A stretch of 16,896 nt of DNA from an uncultured Bacillota bacterium (lineage in GTDB: Bacteria > Bacillota > Dehalobacteriia > UBA7702): contig CACXDX010000152.1 of the NCBI GenBank assembly GCA_902766525.1, positions 1-16,896 on the forward strand. The letters are read 5' to 3'. A program made the translations under genes and the position numbers. Shown one piece after another: positions 14,118 through 16,896 of the stretch. Under the pieces are notes generated by a model. That model did no database searches. It was not told the origin of the DNA and worked only from the letters and a program-made list of their open reading frames with translations. Within the stretch, counting starts at the first letter, position 1, and every line of letters starts with the position of its first letter.

Positions 14118-14137
14118 AAAAGGCAAAGGCGTCTTTT
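14118..14137 (+). promoter_or_regulatory. ANTAR-target hexaloop hairpin 2 of the glnN leader
   Basis: AAAAGGC (14118-14124) pairs with GTCTTTT (14131-14137), seven pairs, around the loop AAAGGC (A at 1, G at 4), identical to the loop in the divergent leader. It is the second copy of the 18-base repeat, 88 bases after the first, and again overlaps the 5' arm of a following hairpin. Confidence 0.68.
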
Positions 14138-14175
14138 GTGTTCACACGAAAGGAGTCTTTGTCTTTACTTATTTT
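14128..14175 (+). terminator. Leader terminator-like hairpin 2 of glnN
   Basis: The strong core is CTTTTGTG (14133-14140) with CACGAAAG (14145-14152) and a TTCA loop, extended outward by weaker pairs to 14128/14157. TTTGTCTTTACTTATTTT follows. It lies about 40 bases before the glnN ATG. The interrupted U-tract makes it a moderate terminator at best; its alternation with hexaloop 2 is the main reason to believe it. Confidence 0.55.
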
Positions 14176-14196
14176 AATTCGAAAGGAGAAAGAAAC

Positions 14197-16293
14197 ATGA
14201 AAACAGTATCGGATTATTTCGGAAGCATGGTTTTTGATGACCGCGCCATGCGGGCGAATCTCTCCGCGGAGATTTACGCCTCCCTGCGCAAAACCATCGA
14301 TGAAGGGAAGGAACTCGACATTGGTGTTGCCAACGCGGTCGCGGAAGCGATGAAAAAATGGGCGGTTGAAAGAGGCGCAACGCATTTCACCCATTGGTTC
14401 CAGCCGCTCACGGGTATTACCGCGGAAAAACATGACAGCTTTATCTCACCGTCTCCGGATGGCAGCATTATTATGGAATTCTCCGGCAAAGAACTCATTA
14501 AAGGTGAGCCGGACGCTTCTTCTTTCCCGTCGGGCGGACTTCGCGCAACCTTTGAGGCCAGAGGGTACACCGCATGGGATCCGACATCCTATGCTTTTAT
14601 CAAAGGAAATACGCTCTGTATCCCAACTGCCTTTTGTTCCTACGGGGGGCCGGCGCTGGATAAAAAAACGCCTCTTCTCAGGTCAATGGAAGTTTTAAAC
14701 AAACAGGCGCTTCGGATTCTGCGGCTTTTCGGTAACGATAAAGCCAAAAGAGTCGTCTCCGCAGTCGGACCGGAGCAGGAATATTTCCTCATAACACAGG
14801 AAATGTATGAACAACGTCCCGATCTTCGCTTTACCGGACGTACCTTGTTCGGGGCTAAGTCTCCGAAAGGTCAGGAACTGGATGACCACTATTTCGGCGT
14901 CATCAAGCCGGGCGTTGCCGCATTTATGGAAGATCTCAATGATGAACTGTGGAAGCTGGGAATTTTAGCAAAAACAGAGCATAACGAAGTCGCGCCGGCT
15001 CAGCATGAACTCGCACCGATCTATACGACAACAAACATCGCCACGGATCACAATCAGCTGACCATGGAGATCATGCAGAAAGTCGCCGCAAAACATGGCC
15101 TCGTCTGTCTGCTTCATGAAAAACCCTTCGCCGGCGTAAACGGCAGCGGCAAACATAACAACTGGTCCATCGCTACGGACGAAGGCCAGAATCTGCTGTC
15201 TCCAGGCGAAACACCCTATGAAAACGCACAGTTTTTGCTGTTCCTCTGCGCAGTCATCAAGGCCGTAGATGATTATCAGGATTTGCTTCGTATTTCCGTT
15301 GCGACCGCAGGCAATGATCACCGCCTCGGCGCCAATGAAGCTCCCCCGGCCGTGATTTCCATTTTCCTCGGCGACGAGTTAAATGCCGTGCTTGAAGCCA
15401 TTGAGACCGATACGCCTTATCATAAGGCGAAAAAGACGCAGATGAAGCTCGGCGTGGACGTGCTGCCGAAATTCAATCGCGATACCACCGATCGCAACCG
15501 CACTTCACCTTTTGCTTTTACGGGTAATAAATTTGAATTCCGCATGCTCGGTTCTTCCGACAGCATTGCCTGCGCCAATATCATGCTCAACAGTGCCGTC
15601 GCGGAAAGTCTGCGTATCTACGCGGATCGCCTGGAAAAAGCAGCGGATTTCGAAACGGCGCTTCATGATATGATCAAAAAGACGATCAAAGATCACAAGC
15701 GCATCATTTTCAACGGCAACGGCTACGACGACGCCTGGATCACGGAAGCGACAAAAAAACGCGGTCTGCTCAACTATCGGACAACGGCGGACTGCATGCC
15801 GCATCTGCTTGACGAAAAGAACGTCACAATGCTCACGTCCCTCGGCGTTTTCAGCAAAGACGAGCTGGAATCCCGCTGCGAAATTATGCTGGAAAATTAC
15901 GTGAAAAGCGTCATTATCGAAGCAAATACCATGATCAACATGGTCCACAAGCGGATCGCTCCGGCCATCACCCGCTTTACCGCGGACCTGGCCAAGCAGG
16001 CATCGGAAAAGAAAGCTCTTTCCCCGGATCTTGCCTGCAGCTATGAAATAGAACTCGTTTCCAAGCTTTCCGAGCTGACAGACAGCATTACCGAAAGAAC
16101 CGATGATCTGGAAGAAGCCATGCTGGAACTCCAAAACGCGGAGGACATTATCGCGGAAGCCGATTACATCTGCCACACCATCCTGCCCAAAATGAATGAA
16201 CTCCGCATTCCCTGCGACAGAGCGGAGCTGCTGACGGCAAAGAGCTATTGGCCCTTCCCGACCTACGGTGACCTTCTGTTCAGTGTAAAATAA
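14197..16293 (+). CDS. glnN: Type III glutamine synthetase
   Basis: ATP-dependent glutamine synthesis by the large dodecameric GSIII form found in Bacteroidetes, Clostridia, Negativicutes and some cyanobacteria. The 698-aa length fits the family (about 700-730). Landmarks in order: FTHWFQPLTGITAEKHDSF, FPSGGLRATFEARGYTAWDP, VGPEQEYFLI (metal site), EVAPAQHELAPIYTTTN, NGSGKHNNWSI (nucleotide/glutamate site), AGNDHRLGANEAPPAVISIF and NRTSPFAFTGNKFEFRMLGS. The ATG has AAAGGAG (14182-14188) eight bases upstream. The frame is open back to 14047, but that stretch is the structured leader and contains no credible start. It diverges from the glutamate synthase cluster, and its leader carries two candidate ANTAR-controlled terminators. 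No strong terminator follows the stop. Confidence 0.95.
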   Translation: MKTVSDYFGSMVFDDRAMRANLSAEIYASLRKTIDEGKELDIGVANAVAEAMKKWAVERGATHFTHWFQPLTGITAEKHDSFISPSPDGSIIMEFSGKELIKGEPDASSFPSGGLRATFEARGYTAWDPTSYAFIKGNTLCIPTAFCSYGGPALDKKTPLLRSMEVLNKQALRILRLFGNDKAKRVVSAVGPEQEYFLITQEMYEQRPDLRFTGRTLFGAKSPKGQELDDHYFGVIKPGVAAFMEDLNDELWKLGILAKTEHNEVAPAQHELAPIYTTTNIATDHNQLTMEIMQKVAAKHGLVCLLHEKPFAGVNGSGKHNNWSIATDEGQNLLSPGETPYENAQFLLFLCAVIKAVDDYQDLLRISVATAGNDHRLGANEAPPAVISIFLGDELNAVLEAIETDTPYHKAKKTQMKLGVDVLPKFNRDTTDRNRTSPFAFTGNKFEFRMLGSSDSIACANIMLNSAVAESLRIYADRLEKAADFETALHDMIKKTIKDHKRIIFNGNGYDDAWITEATKKRGLLNYRTTADCMPHLLDEKNVTMLTSLGVFSKDELESRCEIMLENYVKSVIIEANTMINMVHKRIAPAITRFTADLAKQASEKKALSPDLACSYEIELVSKLSELTDSITERTDDLEEAMLELQNAEDIIAEADYICHTILPKMNELRIPCDRAELLTAKSYWPFPTYGDLLFSVK

Positions 16294-16427
16294 AATACCC
16301 GGAAAGTGCACACTCCTTTATCGAAAACCGGGCCGGGCAGATTATTGCTGTTTCACACAACACCGGAGTTCCGTCTGCGGATGACAAAAATGCCGCGGTG
16401 AAAATTCATCGCCGAAGGGGATTATAA
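16294..16427 (+). other. glnN-guaA intergenic region without assigned function
   Basis: This gap of 134 bases includes CCCGG/CCGGG complementarity (about 16298-16333). I see no U-rich intrinsic terminator and no consensus promoter. One frame is open through the gap up to a TAA directly before the guaA ATG, but it has no start signal and no family I recognise. guaA may be partly read through from glnN. Confidence 0.4.
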
Positions 16428-16896
16428 ATGGAAAAGATACTTGTTTTGGATTTCGGCGGCCAATATAATCAATTGATTGCCCGCAGGGTACGGGAGCTGC
16501 ATGTATTTGCGGAGATCAGACCCTATGACCGAATGACACCTTCCGAAATCAAACGGGAAAACTACAGGGGAATCATATTTACCGGAGGGCCGAACAGCGT
16601 ATATGATCCGGTTTCTCCCCGCTGCGATCCCGGTATTCTTGAGCTGGGTATCCCGATTTTGGGTATATGCTACGGCGCGCAGCTTCTGGCCTTCATGACG
16701 GGCGGAGAAGTTATAGGCGCGGAAAACAGCAGCGAATACGGAAAAACGCTCCTGAAAACCAAAAACAACGTCTTGTTTCGGGATGTTCCCGGGGAAAGCA
16801 TCTGCTGGATGAGCCATACGGATTTTATACGCTCGGTAGCAGATGGTTTTCAAATCATCGCGTTTACGGAAAAATGCCCCTGTGCCGCAATGGGTA
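16428..16896 (+). CDS. guaA: GMP synthase (glutamine-hydrolysing), N-terminal glutaminase part
   Basis: Converts XMP to GMP using glutamine-derived ammonia. Only the first 156 codons are in the window; the frame is open at the edge. The class I amidotransferase domain is clear: ILVLDFGGQYNQLIARRVRE at the N-terminus, GIIFTGGPNSVYD, and the nucleophile Cys in ILGICYGAQLLA (about residue 83). WMSHTD occupies the position of the usual WMSHGD. AAGGGG lies seven bases before the ATG. The ATP-pyrophosphatase and dimerisation domains must lie beyond the window. It is a glutamine consumer beside glutamine-synthesis genes, although co-regulation is not shown. Confidence 0.95.
   Translation, partial: MEKILVLDFGGQYNQLIARRVRELHVFAEIRPYDRMTPSEIKRENYRGIIFTGGPNSVYDPVSPRCDPGILELGIPILGICYGAQLLAFMTGGEVIGAENSSEYGKTLLKTKNNVLFRDVPGESICWMSHTDFIRSVADGFQIIAFTEKCPCAAMG

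Noticed and set aside
14047..14196. Upstream extension of glnN through the leader (50 codons, with an internal ATG at 14110).
   Set aside because: No ribosome site precedes the TTG or the ATG, and the region is explained by RNA structure. AAAGGAG at 14182 fits the ATG at 14197.
16294..16427. Possible ZTP (pfl) riboswitch before guaA, from the GCCGGGCAG string.
   Set aside because: The 5' half of the motif (the GUGACUGGCG and GGGAGC region) is absent, and the gap is not followed by a terminator. The string alone is not enough.

Overview
The window looks chromosomal and comes from a low-to-mid GC Gram-positive-type bacterium, probably a Firmicute (Bacillota) of the Negativicutes or Clostridia. 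The support is strong AGGAGG-type ribosome sites, perfect TTGACA/TATAAT promoters, tightly packed operons, a short HisG paired with HisZ, a type III glutamine synthetase and a split archaeal-type glutamate synthase. I see no transposon, phage, CRISPR, tRNA or rRNA.

Layout. (1) 1-1496, minus: start of a histidine operon (hisZ, then hisG, cut by the window edge). It is preceded by a perfect promoter, a 24-codon His-rich leader peptide and mutually exclusive hairpins, i.e. a peptide-mediated his attenuator. (2) 1596-2399, plus: a ZIP-family metal transporter. (3) 2439-4020, minus: a two-gene unit with an EamA (DMT) transporter and a small membrane protein resembling an ECF substrate-binding component. 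(4) 4099-13916, minus: a nitrogen-assimilation cluster. In transcription order it encodes an 856-aa KaiC-like/PPDK ATP-grasp fusion protein, a glutamate synthase glutaminase subunit, a ferredoxin-plus-FMN synthase subunit, a four-cluster ferredoxin, a NAD(P)H/FAD oxidoreductase, a GXGXG subunit, a type I glutamine synthetase and an ANTAR RNA-binding antiterminator. It ends at a strong intrinsic terminator. (5) 13992-16293, plus: a divergent type III glutamine synthetase (glnN). (6) 16428-end, plus: guaA, cut by the window edge.

How it works together. The locus carries a full GS/GOGAT ammonium-assimilation route. Two glutamine synthetases make glutamine; glutaminase, FMN and GXGXG subunits form glutamate; electrons probably come through the FAD oxidoreductase and ferredoxin. 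The regulatory logic can be read from the sequence. The 5' leaders of the two divergent transcripts contain three short hairpins with six-base loops (AAAGGC, AAGGGC, AAAGGC). All have A at loop position 1 and G at position 4, the signature of ANTAR-protein RNA targets. Each overlaps the 5' arm of an intrinsic terminator or terminator-like hairpin. The ANTAR protein encoded at the end of the same cluster is the obvious candidate to bind them and allow read-through. Unlike the usual paired-hairpin target, the first hexaloop lies at the very 5' end of each predicted mRNA with no room for a partner upstream.

The most interesting points are therefore the his attenuator in a Firmicute-like genome and the single-hairpin ANTAR modules (one upstream of the KaiC/PPDK-like gene, two in series upstream of glnN).
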